A DNA stretch of 64,000 nucleotides from Flavobacteriaceae bacterium MAR_2009_75 (GTDB taxonomy: Bacteria > Bacteroidota > Bacteroidia > Flavobacteriales > Flavobacteriaceae). The position numbers were made by a program, and so were the translations under genes. The notes under the pieces were generated by a model. That model saw nothing but the letters and a program-made list of their open reading frames with translations, made no database searches and had not been told where the DNA came from. Positions 46,407 to 55,868 of the stretch are shown piece by piece. The stretch is from assembly GCA_002813285.1 (NCBI GenBank), contig PHTZ01000001.1, positions 1,673,501-1,737,500 on the forward strand, written 5' to 3'. How positions within the stretch are numbered: the stretch's first letter is position 1; each line of letters begins with the position of its first letter.

Positions 46407-46972
46407 AAATATATAAAACGAATAGTGAATATAAGTAGTTAATAATCAAATATTTAAAACAATTTACTACATGAAAATAGATGCAAACAAATGCTAAATG
46501 TTTCATTTATTAATGCAACAAAAATTCATAAAAAGAGTACTTAAAAATATCGAATTTGATCTACTGACTTAAAGTGTTATGGAAACGATTTCTTCTTAAA
46601 CTCCTTGAGGGCTGGAAAGGAAAAACTTGTCTGACCGAGAGTTTCTTATTCAAAAGAAAATATTTGGAGAAGTGATATTTATCCTATCTACAGCTATAGA
46701 GAATCCCACCGTCTGTTAAGATATATTTTGAGGAACTTTAAATAAAGTAGGTACCAATCTATTTTGTTCTAACATTAAACAGATGGCAGATAGGAACATG
46801 GAATTTGAAGTTGAACGAATAATTTAAAGTATTCATATATACCAACAATTAATTTTAAATGTATTTGTTTGTGGGAACTTTGTTGCTTTTCTAAAGCTGT
46901 CAAAGAAAATGATGCTAGTCGGCTTCATTTTGGTTTATTCACAATGGCCTTCCCGGTGGCAGTGAATAAATC
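46407..46972. other. Gene-free region upstream of the mob operon
   Basis: 566 bp of AT-rich DNA in which I see no gene, terminator or clear repeat. It may contain the mob promoter and part of oriT. Confidence 0.3.
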
Positions 46973-47212
46973 TTAAATTTGGTCTATCAGGATTTCGCCT
47001 AACCTGTCTTCGGCATTTCTAACAAAATTTTCGTTTAGTTCTGCCTCATGCTTCATCAACCTTTTTTTATCTCGAAAGACCTCGACACGGCACATAAAAT
47101 TATCGCCGTCGAAACGATTATAGCACTCAACTTTTATGCAATCGAAATTGTGTTTCTTCCATCGGAACTTTAGAAGTTTGTCAATTAATTTTTCTTGTCT
47201 ATAAAGCTTCAT
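46973..47212 (-). CDS. Hypothetical small basic protein (79 aa)
   Basis: Not recognised. A soluble, charged protein (MKLYRQEKLIDKLLKFRWKK at the start). I begin at 47212, not 47236, because this ATG overlaps the upstream gene's stop by 4 bp (ATGA), the pattern of coupled genes. The companion of the 90-residue gene before it; function unknown. Confidence 0.6.
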   Translation of the reverse strand: MKLYRQEKLIDKLLKFRWKKHNFDCIKVECYNRFDGDNFMCRVEVFRDKKRLMKHEAELNENFVRNAEDRLGEILIDQI

Positions 47213-47481
47213 CTTTCGACCTTGATTCTTTCCCAACCCTGGGTGGGAATATTATTATATCTGTCAACATCCATTAACATTAGTACGTACCTACTTGGAT
47301 AGCGATAGCATAATTTTAAGTAGTATTCATTGGCCTCAATATACCACCCTTCCATACCAATAGGCTTTTGGGTTACTTTCATGTTTTCTAAGGCAAGTTC
47401 GTATCTATGCTGGCCTATTTCTATCAATAGATTTCGGATAGTTTTTCTATCATAATTCCGGAATAGAATTTTGGAAGACAT
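47209..47481 (-). CDS. Hypothetical protein (90 aa)
   Basis: Not recognised. A soluble protein with many aromatic residues (GMEGWYIEANEYYLKLCYRYPSR, of which WYIEANEYYLKL is the core). First of a two-gene minus-strand unit. Upstream, TTGGA-N5-TCCAA (47492-47506) forms an inverted repeat close to the start that could be an operator. It is divergent from the SRAP gene. Confidence 0.6.
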   Translation of the reverse strand: MSSKILFRNYDRKTIRNLLIEIGQHRYELALENMKVTQKPIGMEGWYIEANEYYLKLCYRYPSRYVLMLMDVDRYNNIPTQGWERIKVER

Positions 47482-47588
47482 TAATTTAAAATTGGATTTA
47501 TTCCAAAATTATGGAATATATCCTAAAGACAAAGCAATTTCTTATAAATAAAATTTGTTAATTTAGGTTGTATTAAAACAAATTTGGA

Positions 47589-48365
47589 ATGTGCTACGAT
47601 ATTAAGGCCCAATTGGAATCTCAGTTGAAAAGGGCTATGAGAGATTTCGATGAACATGCAATTGAAGAAATCAAAGAGAAATTGCTTAGACATACGGATC
47701 TTCCGATTTACCATTCATCGGGTTTCAAACATCCTAAATTATTGATCTATACCAATGAAAGTCCACAAACGCCAATAGTTTCGCAATGGGGGCTTGTGCC
47801 TCATTGGGTAAAGGACAAAAAACAATTATATGGCCTTTGGAATAAGACTTTAAATGCCCGTGGAGAAACCATTTTTGAAAAGCCATCTTTCAGGGCATCG
47901 GCCAAGAATAAAAGATGTTTAATCTTTGTTGATGGTTTCTACGAGCATCATCACTTCAAGGGCGAAACTTACCCTCATTACATTTACCGTAAGGATGGCG
48001 AACCCTTTGCGATGGCCGGTCTTTGGGGAGAATGGACGGATAAGGAAACAGGCGAAGTACTAAATACTTTTTCAATCGTTACGACCGAGGCCAATCCTAT
48101 GATGGCAAAGATTCACAACAACCCAAAATTGCCCGAACCGAGAATGCCCGTGATATTGCCCGAAGAACTTGAAGATAAATGGCTTGAGGAATATGATGAT
48201 GAGCTTATAAAAGAAGCTATACAAGTTCTATTAGAGCCATACCCAGAGGAGGGTATGACTTCGCATACAGTTGACAAGCTCAGGGGCAAGGCCTACAAGG
48301 GGAACATTGAGGAAATCGACGATAAGGTTATCTATCCCGAATTGCAGCAACAAGAATTGTTTTGA
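47589..48365 (+). CDS. SRAP-domain (HMCES/YedK) abasic-site DNA-protein crosslink protein
   Basis: A 258-residue SRAP protein that covalently caps abasic sites in single-stranded DNA through its N-terminal Cys. Cys2 follows the initiator Met (MCYDIKAQ). Other family residues are LNARGET, the Glu in FVDGFYEHH, and the IHN ... RMPVIL motif. The length is normal. In a conjugative element it may protect transferred single-stranded DNA; that is inference. It is divergent from the small 90-residue gene and is followed by a strong terminator hairpin. Confidence 0.9.
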   Translation: MCYDIKAQLESQLKRAMRDFDEHAIEEIKEKLLRHTDLPIYHSSGFKHPKLLIYTNESPQTPIVSQWGLVPHWVKDKKQLYGLWNKTLNARGETIFEKPSFRASAKNKRCLIFVDGFYEHHHFKGETYPHYIYRKDGEPFAMAGLWGEWTDKETGEVLNTFSIVTTEANPMMAKIHNNPKLPEPRMPVILPEELEDKWLEEYDDELIKEAIQVLLEPYPEEGMTSHTVDKLRGKAYKGNIEEIDDKVIYPELQQQELF

Positions 48366-48407
48366 CCCATAGCATCTGTTGTGATAATTTGCCTTGGCAG
48401 AACAAGG

Positions 48408-48440
48408 GAATGAAGGCGTCTTTTTCGCCTTCATTCTTTT
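48408..48440 (+). terminator. Terminator after the SRAP gene
   Basis: A perfect 11-bp stem (GAATGAAGGCG at 48408-48418, CGCCTTCATTC at 48426-48436) with a 7-nt T-rich loop and a T4 tail. An equivalent hairpin with a 7-nt T-rich loop precedes the second copy of the structured element at 62.65 kb, so it may also be part of that element. Confidence 0.7.
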
Positions 48441-48558
48441 GTGCGTGTTTCCGAGGGGGTTTGAAAATCTGGAACGGAAAGCATCCCGAAAGTGGGCGGG
48501 CGAAGGTCGGCCGCTCGGGTTGGCTTGGAGTGTAGGATTTTCAAACTTCCGCAGGAAA
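48438..48558 (+). ncRNA. Putative structured RNA element, copy A
   Basis: A GC-rich block in AT-rich DNA, homologous to 62676-62797. Shared words with almost equal spacing: CGGAAAG (48475), GCGAAG (48500), CCGCTCGGG (48511) and AACTTCCGCAGGAA (48544). An outer 11-bp stem pairs 48459-48469 with 48536-48546; an inner stem pairs CCCGA (48485) with TCGGG (48515). In copy B the outer stem is kept by a compensatory T-A to A-T change and a G-C to G-U change. It could be a small RNA, a 3'-UTR element or a DNA site. I do not recognise the family, and the strand is assumed from the hairpin order. Confidence 0.5.
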
Positions 48559-48830
48559 AGGGGAGGTATGTAAATGACCAGTATAAAAGTATAAATCAAT
48601 TTTATTTCTTAACAGAAGATTGGTTTTGTATAAGGAAACTGTTTTTGAAGTCCTATTTTATTTAATTCCTGAATCTTATGAATTTAATTCTTGAACGACC
48701 AAATACAAAGAGGATTAATTTCTGATATATTGTCCCAAAAAAGGACAGTTAAAAGAGACAGCAAACGGCACTCAACTACCTAACCCACTCTTAAACTTAA
48801 ACTGTTTTGAAGAACCGCCGTTTTACGGCA

Positions 48831-49691
48831 CTATATTTCTTCCCTATATTCCGATGGGGTTTTTTTCATCATTCTTTTGAAGAATTTATAGAATAGAGGT
48901 ATCGAAGTGAACCCACTTTCCAATGCCACCCCTTCAATCGGCATCTTGGTATCCTTTAACAAAAAACATGAATTTTGAATTCGAACCTCGTTTAAAGCTT
49001 GTTTAAAGGTCTTTCCAGTTGACCTTTTATAAAAACGGCAAAACGAAGAATTAGTCATTCCTATTTCTGAGGCCATTCCAGAGGAGGAAAGCTTTTCACG
49101 AAAATTTAGGTTTATGAAATCGTTAATGAACAGAATCTTGTTTTCATGCAAAGCTGGAAAGTCCATTGAGCTTGTCGGCACTAAAAGCTCGTATTCTTTT
49201 GATTGTCCCATTAAATTTATGATTTCAAAAAAAAGCATGACCCTATGGAAGCCTTTGGCCTCTTTCATCTTCTTGATCTGTTCGCCTACCTTTTTTTTAG
49301 TATTTCCTTCGAACGCAATACCTCCCCCCATATTTTGGAATAGCCTGCTGATGTGATTAAACTCCTTACAGGCCACAAAAAATCTTTTGAAGATTGAGAG
49401 GTCAAATAGAATGACATAATGTTCAAATGTTTGACCAATATGTTCTTTGAACAGTGTGTTGTGCGGAATATTTGGCGAAAGAAGGACCAAATCTCCGTGT
49501 CGATAATCACTTACTTTTTGGCCTACAAATCTTTTGCCCTTACCGGAAGTTAGAAAGACAAGTTCATAAGCATTATGGAAGTGCCAATAATCCTTTCTCA
49601 ATAAATCCTTTTCGAATTGATGGGAAATATAGATAGAAGACTCGAGGTCCGGGGAAAGAGCTTCAAAAAAAGGTTTCTTATGTTTCGTCAT
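48831..49691 (-). CDS. AraC-family transcriptional regulator
   Basis: A 286-residue regulator with an N-terminal cupin-type ligand domain (YWHFHNAYELVFLTSGKGKR, and PNIPHNTLF) and a C-terminal double HTH (about 190-286: SGMASEIGMTNSSFCRFYKR ... ALESGFTSIPLFYKFFKRMM, ending TPSEYRE). I start at 49691 (MTKHKKPFF); the frame is open nine codons further up. It is divergent from the SIS-domain gene, 113 bp apart, so it probably controls that gene in response to a sugar or related ligand. Confidence 0.88.
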   Translation of the reverse strand: MTKHKKPFFEALSPDLESSIYISHQFEKDLLRKDYWHFHNAYELVFLTSGKGKRFVGQKVSDYRHGDLVLLSPNIPHNTLFKEHIGQTFEHYVILFDLSIFKRFFVACKEFNHISRLFQNMGGGIAFEGNTKKKVGEQIKKMKEAKGFHRVMLFFEIINLMGQSKEYELLVPTSSMDFPALHENKILFINDFINLNFREKLSSSGMASEIGMTNSSFCRFYKRSTGKTFKQALNEVRIQNSCFLLKDTKMPIEGVALESGFTSIPLFYKFFKRMMKKTPSEYREEI

Positions 49692-49804
49692 TATCAATTC
49701 TTTTGATACCCAAGGCAATTTACATAATAAAGAGGATAATTTAGATGATTGGACACGCTTAGAAATAAGTCAACTTTGTGCAACATTATCCAATAAGCGC
49801 AAAT

Positions 49805-50527
49805 ATGTTTGAATACGTAGAAAAGATAAATTCGTTGGTAAACAGGCTAGTTTCGACGCAGGGAGAAGCGCTCATCCAAGCTTCAAAATTAGTAGCCGAT
49901 ACCATCAAGAACGATAAGATCGTTCACACCATCGGAACAGGTCATTCGCAGATGGTCGCAATGGAAATGTTCGGTAGGGCTTCAAACATTGCAAATGTGA
50001 ACACGATAATGGACGATTTAGTGCTTCTTGCCGGTGGCGCGAGAAAATCGGCGGAAATCGAACAGATTAGTGGCTTGGCAGAAATCATTTGGAAAAATTA
50101 CTTATTTGACCAATCGGATGTAATTATCGTCATTTCGAATTCGGGAAGAAATGCGATACCGATAGAGACAGCCCTAAAAGCAAAAAAAGAAGGACTGAAA
50201 GTAATTGCGATTACCTCGCTCGAGCAATCCAAAAAATACGTTTCCAAACATGAAAGCGGGAAAAAGCTGTACCAGATTGCTGATTTGGTTATCGATAATC
50301 AGGTTCCTTCTGGAGACGGCATCTTGAATAATCACAATAAACTTTTCGGTCCTGCTTCATCTGTGTTAGGTATAATCATAGTGAATATTATTTCAACGGA
50401 GGCAATCAAGTTGAACATGGCTAGAGGGGTAGATGTCCCAATTTTCCAAAGTCAGAATATTGACGAGACTGGGGAAAAGAACAATAGTTTATACGAACGG
50501 CTGGAATCAAGAATAAAACACTTTTGA
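49805..50527 (+). CDS. SIS-domain sugar-phosphate-binding protein
   Basis: A 240-residue protein of the UPF0309-like SIS family. SIS marks: IGTGHSQMVAMEMFGRA, VIIVISNSGRNAIPIETALKAK and VIAITSLEQS. Such proteins bind phosphosugars and may be isomerases or regulators. A GTG at 49778 would add nine residues; I prefer the ATG at 49805. It pairs with the divergent AraC regulator as a small cargo unit of the ICE. The sugar is not identifiable. Confidence 0.85.
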   Translation: MFEYVEKINSLVNRLVSTQGEALIQASKLVADTIKNDKIVHTIGTGHSQMVAMEMFGRASNIANVNTIMDDLVLLAGGARKSAEIEQISGLAEIIWKNYLFDQSDVIIVISNSGRNAIPIETALKAKKEGLKVIAITSLEQSKKYVSKHESGKKLYQIADLVIDNQVPSGDGILNNHNKLFGPASSVLGIIIVNIISTEAIKLNMARGVDVPIFQSQNIDETGEKNNSLYERLESRIKHF

Positions 50528-50756
50528 TAAGAAAATTCGGATGTATAACCTACTTATGGATTCTTTTCGCTTCCGTAGGTAGTGCTGTAAAAAGAACTTT
50601 TTATAGTACAATTCCCAACTGTACATTTTTAAATACCAATAACAACCTAAGGAATCGGCAATACTCTAGTCGATACAAGAAAAACAGGTAATTTTCGTTG
50701 TAGTAAGGTTAGGATAGTGGTCTAGCTACCATCCATCCTTAAAACAACGACATACT

Positions 50757-51113
50757 TTGAACCTCTACTGGAAATTATTAATCGGTGCCGTAGTGCTCTA
50801 CTATGGATATATCTTCTGGGTCTTGAAAATTAAAAAGAACCCAAAAGTGAAAAAAGATTTAGAAAATGATTCATATTTGCAAAAAAAAGATATATTTGTA
50901 AATAATACGTCATTTGAACAAACCGATTTAGGAGATATACTCGACCAGGTAGTAGAGGAAACAGAAAACAATTCCAAGCTACTGGATGCTTTTAAAAAGG
51001 GTTCATCTGATGAAGATGATATAAATTCCTTAACTCGCAAAAAGCATGAAAAACTCAAAGTTATCCGTAGCAAGGATTCCGTGGACGATGATTCCACCGA
51101 CTCCGAATCCTAG
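50757..51113 (+). CDS. Membrane-anchored hypothetical transfer-operon protein (118 aa)
   Basis: Starts with TTG; no ATG lies nearby in frame. One N-terminal TM helix (about 4-22) is followed by an acidic, Ser/Asp-rich cytoplasmic or periplasmic tail. It opens the transfer operon and overlaps the TraE-like gene by 26 bp. Function unknown; its position suggests a transfer-apparatus accessory. Confidence 0.5.
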   Translation: MNLYWKLLIGAVVLYYGYIFWVLKIKKNPKVKKDLENDSYLQKKDIFVNNTSFEQTDLGDILDQVVEETENNSKLLDAFKKGSSDEDDINSLTRKKHEKLKVIRSKDSVDDDSTDSES

Positions 51114-51405
51114 AGAATTCCTATTCCTTTTATTATTAATCCTTTTTGTTCCGACAGACCTTTTCTCGCAACTCAACGAACTGGTCAGCGAATTCCAAAA
51201 GACCGAGAGTGAGGCCGAGAGCATTGCCGACAGTATTGTTGGGGTCGTAAAGACCATCGCCGGTGTTTCCGTAATCATCGGTTCTTTGGTCTATCTCTAT
51301 TTGAGGGAACAACAAAGCGATCTTACGAAAAAGGTCGGCAATACGATTATTGGTATTGCCCTCTTCTTCATCCTTTTGGCCGTAGGCGATAGTATCCGTT
51401 CCTAA
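51088..51405 (+). CDS. traE: TraE-like (DUF4134) conjugation protein
   Basis: A small membrane protein of about 105 residues. A signal peptide ends near LFSQ; then come a polar helix (LNELVSEFQKTESEAESIAD) and two TM helices (VKTIAGVSVIIGSLVYLYL and TIIGIALFFILLAVG). This is the layout of TraE in Bacteroidota elements (VirB2-like pilin candidate). The frame is open to an ATG at 51046; I prefer 51088 because it gives a compact signal peptide. It is followed by the TraF-like gene after 18 bp. Confidence 0.75.
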   Translation: MIPPTPNPREFLFLLLLILFVPTDLFSQLNELVSEFQKTESEAESIADSIVGVVKTIAGVSVIIGSLVYLYLREQQSDLTKKVGNTIIGIALFFILLAVGDSIRS

Positions 51406-51423
51406 CACTTAATACTTTTTGTT

Positions 51424-51747
51424 ATGGAACAAGAGTACCTACATATCAAAAAGGGGCTTCAGAAAGAAGTGCTCTTTATGGGGCTAAAGGCAGTGTATAT
51501 AAACTACTGCATTTATTTGGGGCTTGCCAGCATCATTATCGGGCTTGGTCTATCGACCATTATCCCCACTGCACTGGCCTTGCTGATTACGACCCTTTTA
51601 ATCTTGGTGGTATTCGCAATCCTAATGTTCTATTCAAAAACGTATGGGGCAAAGGGTTTTGTGAAAAAAATGGCCGATGCCGAAAGGCCGAACTCCATTA
51701 AAGTATCCAATTCATTTCAAACACTTCTAGTATGGAAAGACAATTAA
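51424..51747 (+). CDS. traF: TraF-like (DUF4133) conjugation protein
   Basis: A 107-residue inner-membrane protein with two adjacent TM helices (about 27-65) and a soluble tail, matching the VirB3-like TraF of Bacteroidota elements. It overlaps the TraG start by 16 bp, as is normal for this gene pair. Confidence 0.8.
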   Translation: MEQEYLHIKKGLQKEVLFMGLKAVYINYCIYLGLASIIIGLGLSTIIPTALALLITTLLILVVFAILMFYSKTYGAKGFVKKMADAERPNSIKVSNSFQTLLVWKDN

Positions 51748-54293
51748 CCCTTTACGATGCCTTCCCCATTTATGGGTATGAACACCGTTCCTTGATAGCT
51801 AAGGAGAAGGGTTTTGTAACCATACCCCTAAAATTGGAACTACCCGAAGTATTTACTTTGGATGTTTCCGAATATGTCCAATTGAACGAACTTTTCTTTA
51901 ATGTCATTGACATTTTAGGGCCGAACACCTTGATACATAAACAGGATTTTTTCTTTGAGGAAACCTACCTGCAGATCAGCGGCAGATTGAAAGGCGATTT
52001 TTTGGAACGTGCCAACGAATTTCACTTCAACGAACGCTCTTTTTTACGCACCCGACATTATCTGTATGTAAGTATCGTTCCCAAGAATTATATACGGCAC
52101 TCTGCAAAACGAACAAATTCCTTCCTCAACAAAAAAAGGGATTTCTATATGGAAAATGTGGTTCCGAAAGAATTTATGAACTCAGCTGTTCTATCGGATT
52201 TTGAGAGTAAGGTCGAAAGCGTGGCAGCCCTTATAAACGCTTCCGGTTTGATAACCGCAGCAGTAATGGACTATCAAAGTTTATTCTCAGAAAATGGTCT
52301 ATACCCTAAATATTTCGGACTGTCTTCAGGGAATATCGGATTGCCGGATATTGATTTTTCAGATAACTCGATACAGATCGGCGACAAAAAGGCCCAATTC
52401 TTTACTGTTGAAAATCTAGATCAGTTTACTAAAGAACATTTGTCTACCAATGAGGTTTATGGGAAGTTTTCTTCCAAATACAACCAATTTCCAGTTGGAA
52501 ACTTATTCTCCATAGGGTTTAATATTCCCCATGAGCATATCATCAACCAATACATATATATCCCCGAACAGGAAAAAGTAATGAAACAATTACGCAAAAA
52601 AGCGAAACGATTCAATCAATTTTCCAACGGGAAAAAAGATGATAGCAATGCGATATTCGCAGATCAGATATATGCCTTTATTACAGATATACTTGAAAAC
52701 CACAAGGAAATAGTTTTCTACCATTTGAACGTTTTGGCTTTCGGGGATAATCATAGTCAGCATCGAAAGTTGTGCAACTCGGTTTCCAGTGCTTTTAAAA
52801 AACTCAAGATCAATGTCAAGGAAAATAGTATTGACCGAAAAAATCTCTTTTTCGGGGGAGTACCGGGTAACGCGATTGGAATCCCATCCGATATGTACAT
52901 GCCCATGTCAAGCGATATGGCCGCCTCCCTTTTCTATTTTGAAGGAGAATATAAAGATGGTGGTACGTGCATCGATGGCATGCGTTTGGTAGATCGCAAC
53001 ACGGGAAGACCTTTATCCGTAAGCGTTTATAGATTGCCAGAAGAAAAGGATTGGATTTTCAATAGGGGAATGTTAGTGGCCTCTGGTTCGGGTGGCGGTA
53101 AGTCGTTTTTCGCCAATCACTACATCGCTTCGGAATTGCGGCAAGGTGCCGAAGTGGTCATTATGGAGGATGGTAATTCATACGACAAGATAACAGCAGT
53201 TTTTAGGGGAGTCATTATCGAACATGACGACGAAAAACCCTTCACATTCAATCCGTTCCAACTTGATAGTTACGATTTTGTTGAAAAATCGGATGGGAGA
53301 AAAATACTGACGGAGAATAAAACCATCAATTTGGTTACGCTCTTAAAGCTTATTACGGGGGATGAAAAAAATTCTGGCGCAGGCAAATTGTCCTTAGAAG
53401 TAAAAAATACAGTCTTTGAAATCTTAGTAGCAGGTTACTATGAAAGGATGTGGGAAGAAGAAAAGAAAAGTTTCAGCTTCAATGGCTTTTTCGAATACTG
53501 CAAAAAACATATCGAAACACTTATCAAAGCCAAGGGCATATCAAAAGAAATATTCGATTCAAAGGTATTTCTCTTCCTTTTGGAAAAATACTATAAAGAT
53601 GGCCCAAGGGGAAAACTACTCAACCACGAAGATGAGCGGATTAGTCGATTGAGTACTGAAAAAATCGTGTATTTCAAATTGGGGAAACTCATTGACAATG
53701 AATTACTGTTTCCCATTACCGCTCTAATGATCATGGAAATTTTCAGTAAAAAGCTCAGTGACCGTTCAAAATTGTCCATTAATAAAATGATGGTGGTAGA
53801 TGAGGCTTGGAAGGCGTTGGATAGAAAAGAGCTGGTGGACTACTTCAATAGCCAATCCAGAATGGCTCGGAAGTATGGTGGACAACCCATTTTTATTTCC
53901 CAAAAGGTCAGCGATTTTATTGCTTCCGAGGTTATTAAAAATGCAATTGTGGTCAATTCACATATCAAAGTATTTCTGGATATGCGCGACTTTGCGAAAT
54001 CCTTCGACAAAATCCAATCCGTGATGGGTCTTGGGGAAAAACAGAAACAATTGATTCTTTCTATCAACAAAGACCTACCGGAAAACAGAAAATTAAGGGA
54101 GGTCGCATTCTGTTGGATGGATCGAGTAAAAGTATATGGCATTGAAACCTCGTTGGAAGAGAAATGCATCTACGAGACCAATGCTGCCGAAAGCGGCAAG
54201 ATCATACAACTTTTTAAAAATAATCATAAGAATTGGGAACTCACGGCCAAGGCGTATGCCCACCAGAGTTCGAAAAAACCAGAAACATCATGA
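51732..54293 (+). CDS. traG: TraG VirB4-type conjugation ATPase
   Basis: An 853-residue ATPase that powers assembly and transfer by the mating channel. It has an N-terminal VirB4-type domain (about 1-400) and a C-terminal motor. Walker A is at 452-458 (GSGGGKS); Walker B is near 686-691 (MMVVDEAWK), followed by GGQPIFISQKVSDF. Length and motifs are complete. Overlaps with traF upstream and traI downstream (ATGA) show a tightly coupled operon. Confidence 0.92.
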   Translation: MERQLTLYDAFPIYGYEHRSLIAKEKGFVTIPLKLELPEVFTLDVSEYVQLNELFFNVIDILGPNTLIHKQDFFFEETYLQISGRLKGDFLERANEFHFNERSFLRTRHYLYVSIVPKNYIRHSAKRTNSFLNKKRDFYMENVVPKEFMNSAVLSDFESKVESVAALINASGLITAAVMDYQSLFSENGLYPKYFGLSSGNIGLPDIDFSDNSIQIGDKKAQFFTVENLDQFTKEHLSTNEVYGKFSSKYNQFPVGNLFSIGFNIPHEHIINQYIYIPEQEKVMKQLRKKAKRFNQFSNGKKDDSNAIFADQIYAFITDILENHKEIVFYHLNVLAFGDNHSQHRKLCNSVSSAFKKLKINVKENSIDRKNLFFGGVPGNAIGIPSDMYMPMSSDMAASLFYFEGEYKDGGTCIDGMRLVDRNTGRPLSVSVYRLPEEKDWIFNRGMLVASGSGGGKSFFANHYIASELRQGAEVVIMEDGNSYDKITAVFRGVIIEHDDEKPFTFNPFQLDSYDFVEKSDGRKILTENKTINLVTLLKLITGDEKNSGAGKLSLEVKNTVFEILVAGYYERMWEEEKKSFSFNGFFEYCKKHIETLIKAKGISKEIFDSKVFLFLLEKYYKDGPRGKLLNHEDERISRLSTEKIVYFKLGKLIDNELLFPITALMIMEIFSKKLSDRSKLSINKMMVVDEAWKALDRKELVDYFNSQSRMARKYGGQPIFISQKVSDFIASEVIKNAIVVNSHIKVFLDMRDFAKSFDKIQSVMGLGEKQKQLILSINKDLPENRKLREVAFCWMDRVKVYGIETSLEEKCIYETNAAESGKIIQLFKNNHKNWELTAKAYAHQSSKKPETS

Positions 54294-54907
54294 AAAAAAT
54301 TATCCTTATCAAAATAATACTGTTCCCGATTTTGGTCTGGGGGCAGATTCCCGTAACCGACGCGGCAACGAATGCAAGCGTAGGTATGGTCAATAGTCAA
54401 TTGATGAATATCAACATTCAATTGAAGGCGATGAACAAGAACCTGGCGCGTTTAATCAACTTGCTGGAAAAGAACAACAATTTGACTTCCAAATCCAAGG
54501 ATATACTCAAGGAAGAATTGGATGCCAAGAAATCCGCTCCGACCTATGTGACCAAATCAACAGATGTTGAGATGACAATCAGCCTAAAAGACAAGATTCT
54601 AGAAGCCTATCGGACTTCGAGAAACACCGTGCAAAACTTTGAGCATTTAGAACGAAAGGAATTGCAGGATTTCCTGCTGTACTCCACGGATGCGATCATA
54701 GATACTAAAAACCTTTTTAAGCAATGTACCCAGATCGTAAAGACCAAATCCATTATTCAACCTGAAGAGCGTCTGAAAGAAGTGAACTCCATCAACACCA
54801 AGTTGGAGACCATTTTGGATGAACTTATTGACTACAACAACAGATTAGAGCAAGTGAATTCATATCGAGCGGCAAGAAAGACGATGATAAACTTGAATAA
54901 AGAATAG
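54290..54907 (+). CDS. traI: TraI-like (DUF4141) conjugation protein
   Basis: A 205-residue exported protein. The signal peptide (MKKIILIKIILFPILVWGQ) is followed by a long helical region (NSQLMNINIQLKAMNKNLAR) typical of the VirB5-like TraI/DUF4141 proteins that assist pilus assembly. The frame is open 19 codons upstream, but the ATG at 54290 overlaps the traG stop by 4 bp and starts the signal peptide. Confidence 0.75.
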   Translation: MKKIILIKIILFPILVWGQIPVTDAATNASVGMVNSQLMNINIQLKAMNKNLARLINLLEKNNNLTSKSKDILKEELDAKKSAPTYVTKSTDVEMTISLKDKILEAYRTSRNTVQNFEHLERKELQDFLLYSTDAIIDTKNLFKQCTQIVKTKSIIQPEERLKEVNSINTKLETILDELIDYNNRLEQVNSYRAARKTMINLNKE

Positions 54908-54911
54908 TATT

Positions 54912-55829
54912 ATGGTCATCAACACAACAGAGAAAGGAATTCGCGAATCGGTTAATGAGCTTTTCGACCAGTACATTATAGATGCGTTCGAAACCGTCGA
55001 TCCCATTATCAACATCGGGCAACAGTTCGCTTATATCGGCATTGCAATAATCGCCTTACGTGTTTACTTAAATGAGCAAACACGCGCAGATGTATTGGCC
55101 TATCTCAAATGGGTGCCATTGGCCTTCATTTTACTAAAATATAAGGTCTTTACCATGGCCATATTCGATTTTTACCAACGCATAGGTCTATCGCTCAAGG
55201 CCAATGATATTTCTTGGGACATTCTTCAAATGAAGATTTTTATGTCCCAATCCGAGTCGATGGCGAAACTAGGCGATTCTTGGAACCTGTTTACTTTGGA
55301 CGCCGCTGCTTTGGAATCGCTCTGTTTAGCATTTATGACATCAGGAGTAACATCAATTGCCTCGATCATTTCAACAGTTGTGTTCGTAGGCATTAAAGCA
55401 ATGTCGGTAATATACCTTTTCGTGCTCATTGTATTCGGGCCACTCAATATAGGTCTCTCTTTTATTCCCGCACTATCTGGAATGTGGAAAGCTTGGCTAC
55501 AGAAATTCATGAACGTGTGTTTATGGATTCCTATGTTGTATTTGATTGACAATTTTCTGCTACGTGTGATGGAAAAGTTAATTGCCACTTTACTTACGAG
55601 TGGTGATACCAATTTGGGATTGGTTCTTACAAGTGCGCTGCTGGTTTTGATGAACATCTTTGTCTATTTCAAGGCACCTTCGTTGTCAAATTTCATTGTT
55701 CAAGGTATGAACGTAGGTGCTACCCAAATGAAAGACAAGGCAAAGCATTATGCAAAGAAAACCGCACAGGCCGCAATGGATGTAAAAAGTGGCGGGATTA
55801 CAAAGGGTGTAAGAACCTTGGTGCAATAG
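54912..55829 (+). CDS. traJ: TraJ-like VirB6-type conjugation membrane protein
   Basis: A 305-residue polytopic membrane protein with about six TM helices (including IGQQFAYIGIAIIALRVYL, SIIALISTVV-like segments and LVLTSALLVLMNIFVYF) and a basic cytoplasmic tail (MKDKAKHYAKKTAQAAM). Order in the operon (after traI, before traK) and topology match TraJ/VirB6. Confidence 0.8.
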   Translation: MVINTTEKGIRESVNELFDQYIIDAFETVDPIINIGQQFAYIGIAIIALRVYLNEQTRADVLAYLKWVPLAFILLKYKVFTMAIFDFYQRIGLSLKANDISWDILQMKIFMSQSESMAKLGDSWNLFTLDAAALESLCLAFMTSGVTSIASIISTVVFVGIKAMSVIYLFVLIVFGPLNIGLSFIPALSGMWKAWLQKFMNVCLWIPMLYLIDNFLLRVMEKLIATLLTSGDTNLGLVLTSALLVLMNIFVYFKAPSLSNFIVQGMNVGATQMKDKAKHYAKKTAQAAMDVKSGGITKGVRTLVQ

Positions 55830-55868
55830 AACGATAAAAACGGATTTTTAACGAATGTGAAAAAGTAA

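Noticed and set aside
48231-48599. 122-codon minus-strand frame over the SRAP 3' end and element A
   Set aside because: It is antisense to a clear gene and to the structured element, with no recognisable domain.
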